Assembly: GCF_965263005.1 (NCBI RefSeq)
Contig: NZ_OZ253579.1
Location: forward strand, 2,728,001-2,792,000
Direction of reading: 5' to 3'
DNA from: Rariloculus sp965263005
Lineage (GTDB): Bacteria; Pseudomonadota; Gammaproteobacteria; Steroidobacterales; Rariloculaceae
Length of the DNA: 64,000 nucleotides
Shown here: positions 34,946 to 44,439 of the stretch, in pieces
How the letters are laid out: each line of letters opens with the position of its first letter
How positions within the stretch are numbered: the stretch's first letter is position 1
Notes under the pieces: generated by a model
The model's input: the letters and a program-made list of their open reading frames with translations, nothing else
The model's database searches: none
Told to the model about the DNA's origin: nothing
Translations under genes and position numbers: made by a program

Positions 34946-36475
34946 ATGACCGAGCGCACCCAAATCAACGCCGAGAAGGCGCAAACGCTCGTCTCGAGCG
35001 CGTTTGACGACTCGATCGTCCCGGCGCTGATCGAGTACATCAGGATCCCGAACAAGTCACCCGACTTCGATCCGGACTGGGCGCGCAACGGCTACATGCA
35101 CGAGGCGATGGACCTTATCGTCGAGTGGTGCCGGGCGCATCCACTCGACGGCATGGAGCTTGAGGTCGTCGAGCTACCCGGGCTCACGCCGCTGTTGTTC
35201 ATCGAGATCCCGGGCCAGATCGACGATACGGTCCTGCTCTACGGGCACATGGACAAGCAACCGGAGATGACCGGTTGGGGCGAGGGACTCGGTCCGTGGA
35301 CACCGGTGCTGCGCGGCGAGCGCCTCTTTGGGCGCGGCGGCGCCGATGACGGCTATTCGACCTTTGCTTCGTTGTCCGCCATCAGGATCCTTGAGGACCA
35401 GGGGATCCCCCACGCCCGCTGCGTCGTGATCATCGAGGGCAGCGAGGAAAGCGGTAGCCCCGACCTGCCCTACTACATCGACCATCTCAGAGCGCGGATC
35501 GGCGAGCCGAGCCTCGTCGTTTGCTTGGACTCCGGCGCCGGCAACTACGATCAGTTGTGGTGCACGACGTCGCTGCGCGGCATGGTCGTCGGCGATCTTC
35601 ACGTCGAGGTGATCGGCGAAGGTGTCCACTCCGGCGACGCGGGCGGCATCGTGCCGTCGAGCTTTCGGGTTCTGCGCACGCTGCTCTCGCGGCTCGAAGA
35701 CGAAGCGGACGGCTCGATCATTCCGCAGTGGCTTCATGCCGACATCCCCGCGCAACGCATCGAGCAGGCACACGCCGTCGCCGAAGTCATCGGCGAGCGG
35801 ATCTGGGACCGCTTCCCGTGGTGCGAAGGTGTGCGTCCGATGGCCGACGATCCAGTCGAACTCGTGCTCAACCGCACCTGGCGTCCGGCGCTCGCCGTGA
35901 CCGGAGCCGGCGGTTTTCCGGACATCGGCGACGCGGGCAACGTCATGCGGCCGGGCTCGTCGGTCCGGCTGAGCCTCAGGTTGCCGCCGGACGTCGGCGG
36001 CACCGAAGCCGGCGCCCTCCTGACGCGGCTGCTGACGGAAGACCCGCCCTACGGCGCACGGGTCCGCTTCGAGGCGCAGGGCAACGACGGCTGGAACGCG
36101 CCGCCGCTTGCACCGTGGCTGGAGGCCGCGCTGCTCGAGTCGTCGCGCAGCTACTTCGGCAGACCCGCCATGTACATGGGCGAAGGCGGCACCATCCCGT
36201 TCATGGCGATGCTTGGCGATGAGTTTCCCGACGCCCAGTTCCTCGTGACCGGCGTGCTCGGCCCGGAGTCCAATGCGCACGGGCCAAACGAGTTCCTGCA
36301 CATTCCGACGGCCAAGAAGCTGAGCTGCTGCGTCGCGGAAACGATTCGTCAGCACGCGCTGCGCGAGGACGGGCACACGGGTCGTCCTGACTCGCACGAT
36401 CATGCCGACGGCTCGGCCGACGGCTCGGCCGACGGCACGAAATCGCCTTGCATAACTGTTGAAGCGAGCCCTTGA
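34946..36475 (+). CDS. M20-family metallopeptidase
   Basis: This 509-residue M20 (ArgE/DapE/carboxypeptidase G2-like) peptidase has the metal motifs VLLYGHMDKQPE (H, D), GRGGADDGY (D), IEGSEESGSPD (Glu base and Glu ligand) and the late histidine in ESNAHGPNEFLHI. The dimerisation insert includes EGVHSGDAGG. It is cytoplasmic. I chose ATG 34946; ATG 34916 is also in frame. The C-terminus carries an odd low-complexity tail (DGSADGSADG) coded by short direct repeats near 36405-36435. The substrate is probably a dipeptide or an acylated amino acid. Confidence 0.9.
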   Translation: MTERTQINAEKAQTLVSSAFDDSIVPALIEYIRIPNKSPDFDPDWARNGYMHEAMDLIVEWCRAHPLDGMELEVVELPGLTPLLFIEIPGQIDDTVLLYGHMDKQPEMTGWGEGLGPWTPVLRGERLFGRGGADDGYSTFASLSAIRILEDQGIPHARCVVIIEGSEESGSPDLPYYIDHLRARIGEPSLVVCLDSGAGNYDQLWCTTSLRGMVVGDLHVEVIGEGVHSGDAGGIVPSSFRVLRTLLSRLEDEADGSIIPQWLHADIPAQRIEQAHAVAEVIGERIWDRFPWCEGVRPMADDPVELVLNRTWRPALAVTGAGGFPDIGDAGNVMRPGSSVRLSLRLPPDVGGTEAGALLTRLLTEDPPYGARVRFEAQGNDGWNAPPLAPWLEAALLESSRSYFGRPAMYMGEGGTIPFMAMLGDEFPDAQFLVTGVLGPESNAHGPNEFLHIPTAKKLSCCVAETIRQHALREDGHTGRPDSHDHADGSADGSADGTKSPCITVEASP

Positions 36476-36679
36476 AACCGGTGAAACCTGCTAATGAAAC
36501 CCGTGAAACCGGGCCTTGGCACCGGTGAAGCCGCCTTTCAGTTACGCTTGTTGATGGAGAACAGGCGTTCGATCGCCTATCCTTATGCGCGCTAGCTGAA
36601 GGCGCTAGCTGAAAACGCGAGCATGCGCTCGCCAATTTGGAACGATTGACGACAGGCAAACCAGCAAGGAGCTACAACA

Positions 36680-37273
36680 ATGACGACTTCGGGAATTCTT
36701 AGAGCAGCGTTTTCCGGCATCGCCCTGGCCGCGGTCGGCGCGACTGCGAACGCCGCGCCGATGACGTACGAGATCGACTCGAACCACACGTTTCCAGCCT
36801 TCGAGGCCGACCACCTGGGCGGGATCTCGATATTGCGCGGCAAGATCAACAGCACAGCGGGCACGATCGTGCTCGACAAGGAAGCCGGCACGGGCAGCGT
36901 CGACATCGCGATGCAGATGGCCTCGATCGATTTCGGGCACGACGGACTGAGCGACCACGCACGTTCGCCCGACATGTTCGACGTCGAGCAATTCCCGACA
37001 GCGACCTATACGGGCGAGCTCGTCGATTTTGAGGACGGTTCGCCGACCGCCGTCGACGGCACGCTGACGATGCATGGCGAGAGCCAGCCCGTCACGCTGA
37101 CGATCAACAGTTTCGTGTGCCGGCAGCACCCGCAACAGGGACGAGAAGTTTGCGGCGCCGACGCGACCGCGATGATCAACCGGGCCGACTTCGGAGTCGA
37201 TTTCGCTCAGAATTTCGGCTTCCTGATGGATGTGACGCTGCGCATCTCGATCGAAGCGCTCGTCGCGGAGTAA
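36680..37273 (+). CDS. YceI-family periplasmic protein
   Basis: This 197-residue exported protein has a signal peptide ending near ANAA. The YceI lipocalin-like barrel begins MTYEIDSNHTFPAFEADH. Other marks are KINSTAGTIVLDKEAGTGSV, MFDVEQFPTATYTGE and the end FGFLMDVTLRISIEALVAE. YceI proteins bind polyisoprenoid-like lipids or quinones. Two degenerate copies of its last codons (GGTCTCGGTCGAAGCGC) follow the stop at 37280-37330. Confidence 0.88.
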   Translation: MTTSGILRAAFSGIALAAVGATANAAPMTYEIDSNHTFPAFEADHLGGISILRGKINSTAGTIVLDKEAGTGSVDIAMQMASIDFGHDGLSDHARSPDMFDVEQFPTATYTGELVDFEDGSPTAVDGTLTMHGESQPVTLTINSFVCRQHPQQGREVCGADATAMINRADFGVDFAQNFGFLMDVTLRISIEALVAE

Positions 37274-37516
37274 GCGTCCGGTCTCGGTCGAAGCGCTCGT
37301 CGTCGAACAAGCATCGGGTCTCGGTCGAAGCGCACAAAGTCAGGGCCGGCCGACTGCGGCCAAGCCAAGGACCAACGGTCACTGTTGCGGTGCAATGGGC
37401 CGACCGTGTCCGCGGCTTGCCTGCACGAATCAAGCAGCATCGAGCACTTCCGGGGTTTGCGCGCTGCTCCTGACCAAGTGTAAAGTGGCATTAAGCCATT
37501 GGCCGCTTCCGAGCAT

Positions 37517-37777
37517 GTGAGCACGCGCACTTTCAACACTGTGACCGCCGCCCGAAAGTTGGAGGCTGCCGGTATTCAGCCCGAGCAAGCCGCGGCCATC
37601 GCCGATCAGTTGGGGATTGCCGCCACACCGGATCTCGCCGAGTTGGCGACGAAGTCCGATATCAAGTCCGATATCGCAAATCTGCGGGCCGAGTTGTACC
37701 GTGCCCTGATGTTTCAGTCTGGCGCGATCATTGCCGCCACTGTCGCACTTGTGAAACTCATCCCGGGCGCCCAATAG
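37517..37777 (+). CDS. Short coiled-coil membrane protein, CCDC90/DUF1640-like
   Basis: This 86-residue protein starts at GTG 37517 (STRTFNTVTAARKLEAAG). It has an N-terminal head, ELATKSDIKSDIANLRAELYRA as a coiled coil, and one C-terminal transmembrane segment (GAIIAATVALVKLI). The layout is that of the bacterial DUF1640/CCDC90 type. The function in bacteria is unknown. A palindromic element starts 30 bases after its stop. Confidence 0.6.
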   Translation: MSTRTFNTVTAARKLEAAGIQPEQAAAIADQLGIAATPDLAELATKSDIKSDIANLRAELYRALMFQSGAIIAATVALVKLIPGAQ

Positions 37778-37807
37778 CATTTGGCGCCCGCAGGGCCCGC
37801 CGATCCG

Positions 37808-37973
37808 CTAGCAGCCCGTGGCATAAGTCCCGCGTCGCACCGAGACCGGCGAGGCGCCCGGCTGACAAGGCGCGAGGAGGGAGAATATCGGGAATATTTG
37901 ACCGACGAGCAACGCAGTCAGCCGGGATGCATCGCCGGTCGAATGCAGGGGGACTTTTGCCACGGGCTGCTAG
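37808..37973. repeat. 166-bp palindromic MITE-like element, copy 3
   Basis: The copy runs from CTAGCAGCCCGTGGCATAAG to GCCACGGGCTGCTAG with central GAATATCGGGAATATTTG. Terminal arms are inverted over about 25 bases. Compensating change is visible: GGCTGACAAGG on one side and CAGTCAGCC on the other, where copy 2 has GGCCGGCAAGG and CAGACGGCC. The right CTAG (37970-37973) supplies the stop codon of leuA on the minus strand, exactly as copy 2 does for dnaB. Confidence 0.9.
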
Positions 37974-39655
37974 ACGGCCCTCTTCATGCGCTCCTCGGCG
38001 GCGGCGAGCCCGCGGCCGATCGCCGAAAGCGTTGCTTGAAGCACGGCGAACGAGCTGTCCTCATCGATACAGCACGCCGCGGCGCGCTCGCCGTCAACAT
38101 CGACAATGACCGACGCGAGCGCTTTCGCATCCGTGCCCGCGCTCAACGCGCGCTCGTCGAATTCCATGACTGACACGTCCGCCGCGAACCGCTGGCGAAT
38201 GCCTGAGACAAGCGCTTCAATCAGTCCCTGCCCCTGCCCGTTCAGCACGACATCCAAGTCACCGCCCAGGCGGAATTGCCCGTGAGTCCCGTGCGCCTCC
38301 GACTGCAGGCTGTACGCCTTGAGTTGCCAGTTGTCCGGGACGACCACGAACGCGGACTCGAACAGCGCGCGCACCTGTTTTGACGGCACTTCGGAACCGC
38401 TCGCTTCGGCCTGCCGTTGCACGACGCGGCTGACGACGGGATGCAGCCACTTCGGCAGCTTGATGCCGTGGTCGCGTTCGAGCACGAGCGCGACGCCGCC
38501 CTTGCCTGACTGGCTGTTGATGCGTACGACTTCCTCATAACGGCGGCCGAGATCCTCGGGATCGACCGGCAGGTAGACCACGTCCCAATGCTCCCGCCCG
38601 TGCTCGCCGTGAAACGCCATCGATTTGCGTATCGCATCCTGATGACTGCCGGAGAACGCGGCATAGACGAGCTCACCGGCCCATGGATGGCGCGCATGCA
38701 CGGGCATGTCGGTGCAGCGCGTGTAGACCCTGATGATTCTCGCCATGTCGGACAGGTCGAGCCTGGGATCGACACCTTGCGTGTACAGATTCATCGCCAT
38801 CGTGACGATGTCCATGTTGCCCGTGCGCTCGCCGTTGCCGAACAGCGTGCCTTCGATGCGGTCGGCCCCGGCCATGAGACCAAGCTCCGACGCCGCGATC
38901 GCGCAGCCGCGGTCGTTATGCGTGTGCAGACTGACCCTGATGTGCTCGCGGTGGGCGACGTGACGGCAGAAGTACTCGACCTGATCGGCAAACACGTTCG
39001 GCGTCGCCATTTCGACCGTCGCCGGCAAATTGATCACGACGGGCTGACCGATCTCAGGCTTCCAGACATCGAGAACGGCGTTGCAGACCTCGACCGCGAA
39101 CTCGGGCTCCGTGCCGGAAAAGCTCTCGGGCGAATACTCGAACGTCCAGTCGGTATCCGGGTATTGGTCGGCGTATTCGCTGACCCAACGCGCGCCGTTG
39201 ACCGCGATCTTCGTGATCTCGTCCTTCGTCGCCCTGAACACCTGCTCGCGCTGCACGGCCGACGTCGAGTTATAGACGTGGACGATCGCGCGCTCGACAC
39301 CGATCAACGACTCGAAGGTCCGCGCGACAAGATCCTCGCGCGCCTGCGTCAGCACCTGAATGGTGACGGACTCCGGAATCATGCCTTTGTCGATCAGCAA
39401 GCGCGCAAACTCGAATTCGGTTTCCGACGCGGACGGGAACCCGATCTCGATCTCCTTGAAGCCAAGCTCGACAAGCAGCTCGAAGAGCTCGAGCTTGGTC
39501 GAGACCGACATCGGCTGTACGAGCGCCTGGTTGCCGTCGCGCAGATCGACGCTGCACCAGTCCGGCGCGCGGGTGATGACCTGGTCAGGCCACGTTCGAC
39601 CCGAAAGCCCGATCGGCTCGAACGGCCGGTACCTGCGGTGGTCGAATTCCGACAT
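37970..39655 (-). CDS. leuA: 2-isopropylmalate synthase, long form
   Basis: This 561-residue enzyme is of the long LeuA type (about 560 residues, as in actinobacteria and some proteobacteria). The catalytic barrel has VDLRDGNQALVQPMS, FKEIEIGFPSASETEFEF and the metal motif LHTHNDRGCAIA. The C-terminal LeuA_dimer regulatory domain, which binds leucine, runs from about residue 430. It condenses acetyl-CoA and 2-oxoisovalerate in leucine synthesis. The start is ATG 39655 (MSEFDHRRYRPFEP). The stop TAG is in the terminal CTAG of a repeat element. An Lrp-type regulator is divergent across a 164-base AT-rich gap. Confidence 0.95.
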   Translation of the reverse strand: MSEFDHRRYRPFEPIGLSGRTWPDQVITRAPDWCSVDLRDGNQALVQPMSVSTKLELFELLVELGFKEIEIGFPSASETEFEFARLLIDKGMIPESVTIQVLTQAREDLVARTFESLIGVERAIVHVYNSTSAVQREQVFRATKDEITKIAVNGARWVSEYADQYPDTDWTFEYSPESFSGTEPEFAVEVCNAVLDVWKPEIGQPVVINLPATVEMATPNVFADQVEYFCRHVAHREHIRVSLHTHNDRGCAIAASELGLMAGADRIEGTLFGNGERTGNMDIVTMAMNLYTQGVDPRLDLSDMARIIRVYTRCTDMPVHARHPWAGELVYAAFSGSHQDAIRKSMAFHGEHGREHWDVVYLPVDPEDLGRRYEEVVRINSQSGKGGVALVLERDHGIKLPKWLHPVVSRVVQRQAEASGSEVPSKQVRALFESAFVVVPDNWQLKAYSLQSEAHGTHGQFRLGGDLDVVLNGQGQGLIEALVSGIRQRFAADVSVMEFDERALSAGTDAKALASVIVDVDGERAAACCIDEDSSFAVLQATLSAIGRGLAAAEERMKRAV

Positions 39656-39819
39656 GCGTCTATCCTCGACGAGCGTCAACTCCAACGATGGGCAGATATT
39701 CTATGCTTGTTAGCACAGCATTACTGGCCTGATTCGAGTATATTTATTAAATTCTTGCAACTTATTGCTGACAATTAAGTAACATTTAGCATCTTCTGCG
39801 TATAAGCCGACAGTCCAAC
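39656..39819. promoter_or_regulatory. AT-rich divergent promoter region between leuA and the Lrp-type gene
   Basis: This 164-base gap is much richer in A+T than its surroundings, with runs such as TATATTTATTAAATTC and GACAATTAAGTAACATTTAG. Lrp-type regulators bind AT-rich sites upstream of amino-acid genes, so the region is a good candidate for control of leuA and autoregulation. I do not assign individual -35/-10 boxes because several spacings are possible. Confidence 0.5.
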
Positions 39820-40314
39820 ATGAAGATCGACGCGTTCGACCTCAAGATCCTCGCCGAGCTTCAGGCCGATGGCTCTCTAACCAACCACGAAATTTCCGAG
39901 CGCGTCAGCCTGTCGCCCTCACCGTGCTCGCGGCGGATCCGCCAGCTCGAGGACGCCGGCGTGATCCGCGAGCGCGCCGTGCGCCTCGATCCGGCGAGCC
40001 TCGGGCTTGAACTGACCGCACTGATTCACATCCGCATGGACCGTCATACGCCCGAGCGCTTCGAACACTTCGAATCGATCGTGCGCGAATACTCCGAAGT
40101 CCAGGAGTGCTACCTGATCACGGGCCAGGACGCCGACTATCAACTCAAGGTCACGGTGCCGAACATGGACGAGTATCAGCGCTTTCTGCTCAACAAGATC
40201 ACGCGCATTGACGGCGTCATTGGTGTTCATTCCTCGTTCGTGCTGCGCAAACCGGTCGATACGACGAGCCTGCCGCTCAAGTATGTCGGCAAGACGCGGC
40301 AGCGCGAAGCCTGA
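39820..40314 (+). CDS. Lrp/AsnC-family transcriptional regulator
   Basis: This 164-residue protein has the N-terminal helix-turn-helix (DAFDLKILAELQADGSLTNH, then SPCSRRIRQLEDAGVI) and the RAM effector domain (residues about 65-150, ECYLITGQDADYQLKV). It is divergent from leuA, whose expression it is likely to control in response to leucine or another amino acid. Confidence 0.9.
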   Translation: MKIDAFDLKILAELQADGSLTNHEISERVSLSPSPCSRRIRQLEDAGVIRERAVRLDPASLGLELTALIHIRMDRHTPERFEHFESIVREYSEVQECYLITGQDADYQLKVTVPNMDEYQRFLLNKITRIDGVIGVHSSFVLRKPVDTTSLPLKYVGKTRQREA

Positions 40315-40505
40315 GGGATCAGCGCATCGGAACTTTCGCGCGACGAAAGAAACAGTTGAGGCACCCCGGGGTGCGAACGCATGGTGCGGCGGCAGTGCAG
40401 ACGCACAGTGCGGACGCGCGGTGCGGATCCAGGGCGCGGCGGCCGGGTTCAACCGCTGCCCGTGCGCCGGTATAGTGGCTCGACCAACGACACCAGGGGC
40501 AAACC

Positions 40506-41726
40506 ATGAGACTGCGACGATCCGAGCGCGAATCGCGACGAGCTCTGTTGCGTTTTATTGCATCGAGCCCATTGGCCTACGGGCTCGGTGCGGGACTACT
40601 CCCGCGCGGCGCTGAAGCGCAGCTCGACGAACTGCTCGAAGCCTTGATCGAGAGCCCGGAGCAGGCGCTCAACGTGTTCGATTTCCAGGAGTACGTGAAG
40701 GTCCACATGCCGACCGGGCACTACTGGTACATGGCTCAAGGCGCCGACGACCAGCGCATGCTGACGGTCAACCGCGAGGGCTTCACGAAGATACAGCTTC
40801 GCGCGAGACGCCTGATCGACACGTCGAATGTCGATACCTCGGTAGAGCTGTTCGGACAACGCTATGACTCGCCCGTCTTCATCGCGCCCTGCGGTGCGCT
40901 CGCGACCTTTCATCCCGAGGGCGAGCTGGCCGTCGCGCGTGCCGCGGGAACCGCTAACACGCTGCAGATTCTCTCGACCGTGACGAACAACTCCGTCGAG
41001 GACGTGACCGAAGCGCGCGGCGCTCCGCTGTGGTACCAGCTCTACCCGACGTCTGACTGGACGTTTACCCGCGCCATGATCAAGCGCGCCGAAGATGCCG
41101 GATGCACGGCGCTCGCGCTCACCGTCGATATTCCCGCCCGGAACCTCGAGCCGATAGCACGCTTCCGCCGCGACAGCAACGAGGAGTGCCAGGCCTGCCA
41201 CCAGCCCGGGTTCGAAGCCGCGTTCAGCACGAAAGCGATGTTCGCCGACGCGGATCTCAGCAACCTGGGCATGGGCATCCGCGGGCTGACCTGGGATTAC
41301 GTCGACCGCCTCAAGGATGCGACGTCGATGAACGTGCTCGTCAAGGGCATCGTGACCGGCGAGGATGCTGGCCTCTGCCTCGAGCACGGCGCCGACGGCA
41401 TCATCGTCTCCAACCACGGCTCGCGCGCCGAAGACAGCGGCCGCAGCAGCATCGAATGCCTGCCCGAGGTTCTCGACGCTGTCGACGGACGGGTTCCCGT
41501 CGTCGTCGACAGCGGATTCAGGCGCGGCACGGACGTGTTCAAGGCGCTCGCACTTGGCGCAAGCGGCATCTGTATCGGCAAACCCTACATCTGGGGGCTC
41601 GGAGCGTTCGGTCAGCCCGGTGTCGAGCGCGTGCTCGCGATCCTGAATCGCGAGCTCAGAATCGTGATGCAGCAGATGGGCACGGTCGATATCGCGAGCA
41701 TCACGGCGAGCTCGATCCAGGCGTAG
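40506..41726 (+). CDS. FMN-dependent alpha-hydroxy-acid oxidase/dehydrogenase
   Basis: This 406-residue protein is of the lactate dehydrogenase/glycolate oxidase family. FMN and substrate residues are seen in VFIAPCGALATFHPEGEL, LWYQLYPTSDW, LTVDIPARNLE, VLVKGIVTGEDA (Lys), IIVSNHGSRAEDSG (catalytic His, Arg) and VVVDSGFRRGTDVFKALALG. The N-terminus has RRSERESRRALLRFIASSPLAYG, an atypical twin-arginine-like leader (MRLRRSERESRRALLRF) that suggests export or membrane attachment. GRSSIE replaces the more usual GRQLD next to the active histidine, so substrate range may differ. Likely substrates are lactate or mandelate-type acids. Confidence 0.87.
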   Translation: MRLRRSERESRRALLRFIASSPLAYGLGAGLLPRGAEAQLDELLEALIESPEQALNVFDFQEYVKVHMPTGHYWYMAQGADDQRMLTVNREGFTKIQLRARRLIDTSNVDTSVELFGQRYDSPVFIAPCGALATFHPEGELAVARAAGTANTLQILSTVTNNSVEDVTEARGAPLWYQLYPTSDWTFTRAMIKRAEDAGCTALALTVDIPARNLEPIARFRRDSNEECQACHQPGFEAAFSTKAMFADADLSNLGMGIRGLTWDYVDRLKDATSMNVLVKGIVTGEDAGLCLEHGADGIIVSNHGSRAEDSGRSSIECLPEVLDAVDGRVPVVVDSGFRRGTDVFKALALGASGICIGKPYIWGLGAFGQPGVERVLAILNRELRIVMQQMGTVDIASITASSIQA

Positions 41727-41891
41727 CCGCCGGGTTCGCTCGCCGCGCAGTTCTCACGCCGCACGATCCTCCAGCCGCGCGGTTCCTTTTTGTTCGCGCG
41801 GGCAAGGGGGCTGCTGCCGCGAGCACCTCCGGCCGCCGCCGCGAGCAGTGCCGGCCGCCGCCCGCTACGGCTGATGGGATAATCTTGGCCA

Positions 41892-42560
41892 ATGACTCCC
41901 GAGCGATTCGGCAAACTCAAGCGGGCGCTGGAGCGGCGCCAGCCCGATCTGACGGTTCTCGCCGACGGCGTGAATAAGCCCCATAACGTTTCGGCCATCT
42001 TGAGAACCTGTGACGCGGTCGGCATCCATCGGCTCCATGCGGTCTCACCCGAGGGTCCGATCCGCCGCCATCACATGATGGCCGGCGGCGCCAAGCGCTG
42101 GGTCGAGATCAAGACTCACGCGAGCGTTGAAGACGCGACGACGGAGCTTCGGGCACACGGCTGGCGGCTCGCGGCCGCCCATGCGGAACACGGCGCGCGG
42201 GACTTCCGCGACGTCGATTACACCGAGCGCGTCGCGATCGTCCTCGGCGCGGAGTTGTACGGGCCGAGCGAGCAGGCGCTCGCGCAAGCCGACTTCTCGA
42301 TACGGATACCGATGCATGGCCTCGCCGAATCGCTCAATGTCTCGGTCGCCGCGGCCGTGATTCTGTTCGAGGCGGAGCGGCAGCGGCGCGAGGCCGGCCT
42401 CTACGATCGCTCGAGGCTCGACCCGGAGGAGTTCGAACGGACGTTGTTCGAGTGGGCCTATCCCGTCATTGCCCGGCGATGCCGCCAGAGAAACGTGGCG
42501 TATCCGCCACTTTCGAAGGACGGTGCGCTACTCGGGAATCCTCTGGCGCGGGGCGTGTAG
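41892..42560 (+). CDS. trmH: tRNA (guanosine-18-2'-O-)-methyltransferase TrmH
   Basis: This 222-residue SPOUT methyltransferase has motif 1 LADGVNKPHNVSAILRTCDA, motif 2 VAIVLGAELYGPSEQAL and motif 3 IPMHGLAESLNVSVAAAVIL, as in TrmH. It also has the C-terminal Arg-rich extension found in proteobacterial TrmH. It modifies G18 in the D-loop of tRNAs. It converges with the histidine phosphatase gene, overlapping it by 33 bases. Confidence 0.92.
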   Translation: MTPERFGKLKRALERRQPDLTVLADGVNKPHNVSAILRTCDAVGIHRLHAVSPEGPIRRHHMMAGGAKRWVEIKTHASVEDATTELRAHGWRLAAAHAEHGARDFRDVDYTERVAIVLGAELYGPSEQALAQADFSIRIPMHGLAESLNVSVAAAVILFEAERQRREAGLYDRSRLDPEEFERTLFEWAYPVIARRCRQRNVAYPPLSKDGALLGNPLARGV

Positions 42561-43169
42561 CTCGTCCCGGAGACCCCAGCCGAGCGCATAGCGAACGCGC
42601 AGGGTCTTGACCTTCGCGAACCATGGAACGGTCACGATGTAGAGGTTGTCATAGTCGGCCGGCTCGATTGCGGGAACGTTCTTGCTGCCGTGCAGTTCCT
42701 CGACGAGCGGCGCGATCGTATTGCGATGCGTGACGACCAACACGATCCTGCCCTTGTGCGCGCTCAGGACGCTTGCCATGAAGCCGACGTAGTCGGAATG
42801 ATCGGTGACCTCCACATCGATCGCCAGCCGCTGCGCCAATGGCATCGCGGTCTGTTGGGTTCTGCGAAACTCGCTCGCGTAAATCGCATCGACGCTCGCA
42901 ATAACATCGATGTCCTGCAGGAAGTCCGCTAGCAGCTCGGCACGGGCGCGACCGCGTTCGTTGAGCGGCGGGCCGCCCTCCGCGCCCGCCCCGGCCGCGG
43001 CCGAATCGGTGTCGGCATGACGGACGAAGATGATCGTCGTCGTCGCTTGCGACTCGAAAAACCAGGCGAGCCCAAAGGTCGACAGCACGAACATGACCAT
43101 CGCAAACGTGCGGCGACGGCGTCTGCGCCGCCTGTCTTTCGGTGTGGGGCGTTGCCTGGTCTGTGCCAT
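42528..43169 (-). CDS. Membrane-anchored histidine phosphatase family protein
   Basis: This 213-residue protein has a very basic N-terminus (eight consecutive arginines) and one transmembrane segment (about residues 22-38), then a histidine phosphatase domain. The domain has IIFVRHADTDSA, SEFRRTQQTAMPLAQR and LVVTHRNTIAPL, giving both catalytic histidines. It probably faces the periplasm. The physiological substrate is unknown. Confidence 0.8.
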   Translation of the reverse strand: MAQTRQRPTPKDRRRRRRRRTFAMVMFVLSTFGLAWFFESQATTTIIFVRHADTDSAAAGAGAEGGPPLNERGRARAELLADFLQDIDVIASVDAIYASEFRRTQQTAMPLAQRLAIDVEVTDHSDYVGFMASVLSAHKGRIVLVVTHRNTIAPLVEELHGSKNVPAIEPADYDNLYIVTVPWFAKVKTLRVRYALGWGLRDELHAPRQRIPE

Positions 43170-43175
43170 CGTGCC

Positions 43176-43469
43176 TCAGTCGCGCTCCTCGTGCTCGTCG
43201 ATCACCGTGTATTCGGTCTCGATGACCTTGCCCTGGCCCGCACGGCGCCCGTGTGGCTGCGACGAGGCCGCACGGCGCATCTTGCGCTGCTGCCACAGAA
43301 TCCGTATCCAGAAGTAGATGCCGATGATGACGGCACACGCCAGGACGAACGACAGGATCACCGCTCCCATCAGGACCGCACCGATCAAGGCGAGGCCGGC
43401 GACGAGGAACGAGAACACCTGCATGATCGGGTTGCCCGACAGCAGGGTGCGGACGCTTCTTACGTTCAT
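43176..43469 (-). CDS. Small membrane protein, unknown
   Basis: This 97-residue protein has a hydrophobic hairpin (about residues 15-60, two transmembrane segments) followed by a charged tail, KVIETEYTVIDEHEERD. It lies 6 bases before the histidine phosphatase gene and 14 after the TPR gene, so the three form an operon. I do not recognise a named family with confidence. Confidence 0.65.
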   Translation of the reverse strand: MNVRSVRTLLSGNPIMQVFSFLVAGLALIGAVLMGAVILSFVLACAVIIGIYFWIRILWQQRKMRRAASSQPHGRRAGQGKVIETEYTVIDEHEERD

Positions 43470-43483
43470 TCGTCGATTCTAAC

Positions 43484-44431
43484 CTAGGGCGCGTCGAGCC
43501 GCCGGTGGAAGCCGTCGAACCACAGTCGCCAGCTCTGCCCCGCGAGATCGAACTCCTCAAGCCGCTGCCGGATGCGCCCGTCGACTGTTCTGGTCCACGT
43601 GCCGCGAAACGCAAGCACGCGGTTCTGATTGGAGTACTCGATTGTGCCCTCCATCCGCATTTCGCCGTCGATGAGTCCGCCCGTCATGTCAATCAGGGTC
43701 GCTCCCGAACCGACCCAGACCTGCCGCCATTGCTCCCGGCTCGGCAGGTAGAAATTTACGCTCGTTCCCGATGAACCGGCCACGGCCTCCCACTGCTCGT
43801 GGATCGTGCAGCCGCCGTCCCGCTTCGTGATGTTGTTATGCCCGGCGAGCGACCCGTCGGGCAGGCGCACTTCCCAGCGACCGAGCCAGAAATCGAAGTC
43901 GTCCGCGGCAGGCATCCCTTCGCATGGGAATACACGCGCCCGGACGTCCCGATAGACCTGCTGAAACCCGGCTGTGCCGCGCAGCGGATCGAGATCGCTC
44001 GCCTCTTCCAACAGCGTCCGTGCGCGAAGCCCGATGTGATTTGACTCCTCGAGCGCTGCCAGTGCCTCTGAAGTCTGCCCGAGCGCGAGCAAATTGCGTG
44101 CCCGCTCCAAATGGACCATCGCCTCAGGCGCACTGGCGGCGAGCGCTTGTTCGAGCGTCGCGAGCGCCGTCTCGTGCCGGCCCAGCTCGCGCTCCGCCTG
44201 GGCGATGCGCAACCAGCCCAGCCGATCCTCGGGGTTCCCCTCCAGGATGAGCCGATTCTCGGTGATCACGTCCTCCCATCGGCCTTGCTCGAAAGCCAGG
44301 CTAGCCGGGTCCGCGAACGGTACGTCCTGTGCAGCGACGGGGGCGCAAACGGCGAGACACGTGGCTGCCGCGCCTACATACGCAACTACTGCGCCCAGAT
44401 ACAAGTAGCTGTCAAGTCTCTTCAGAACCAT
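43484..44431 (-). CDS. Exported TPR protein with DUF1579-like domain
   Basis: The 315-residue product starts at ATG 44431 with a long signal sequence ending near VAAQ. Residues about 40-160 form tetratricopeptide-like helices (EQGRWEDVITENRLILEGNP, ELGRHETALATLEQALA). The C-terminal half has DDFDFWLGRWEVRLPDG and FRGTWTRTVDGRIRQRLEEF, as in the small lipocalin-like DUF1579 family. It is the first gene of a three-gene operon with a membrane protein and a phosphatase. The frame upstream of 44431 is open only through repetitive sequence. Confidence 0.75.
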   Translation of the reverse strand: MVLKRLDSYLYLGAVVAYVGAAATCLAVCAPVAAQDVPFADPASLAFEQGRWEDVITENRLILEGNPEDRLGWLRIAQAERELGRHETALATLEQALAASAPEAMVHLERARNLLALGQTSEALAALEESNHIGLRARTLLEEASDLDPLRGTAGFQQVYRDVRARVFPCEGMPAADDFDFWLGRWEVRLPDGSLAGHNNITKRDGGCTIHEQWEAVAGSSGTSVNFYLPSREQWRQVWVGSGATLIDMTGGLIDGEMRMEGTIEYSNQNRVLAFRGTWTRTVDGRIRQRLEEFDLAGQSWRLWFDGFHRRLDAP

Positions 44432-44439
44432 GGAACTCT

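Noticed and set aside
35174..36403. 409-codon minus-strand ORF over the M20 peptidase
   Set aside because: It is antisense to an M20 peptidase with all metal motifs in place.
38588..39778. 396-codon plus-strand ORF over leuA
   Set aside because: It is antisense to a full-length 2-isopropylmalate synthase.
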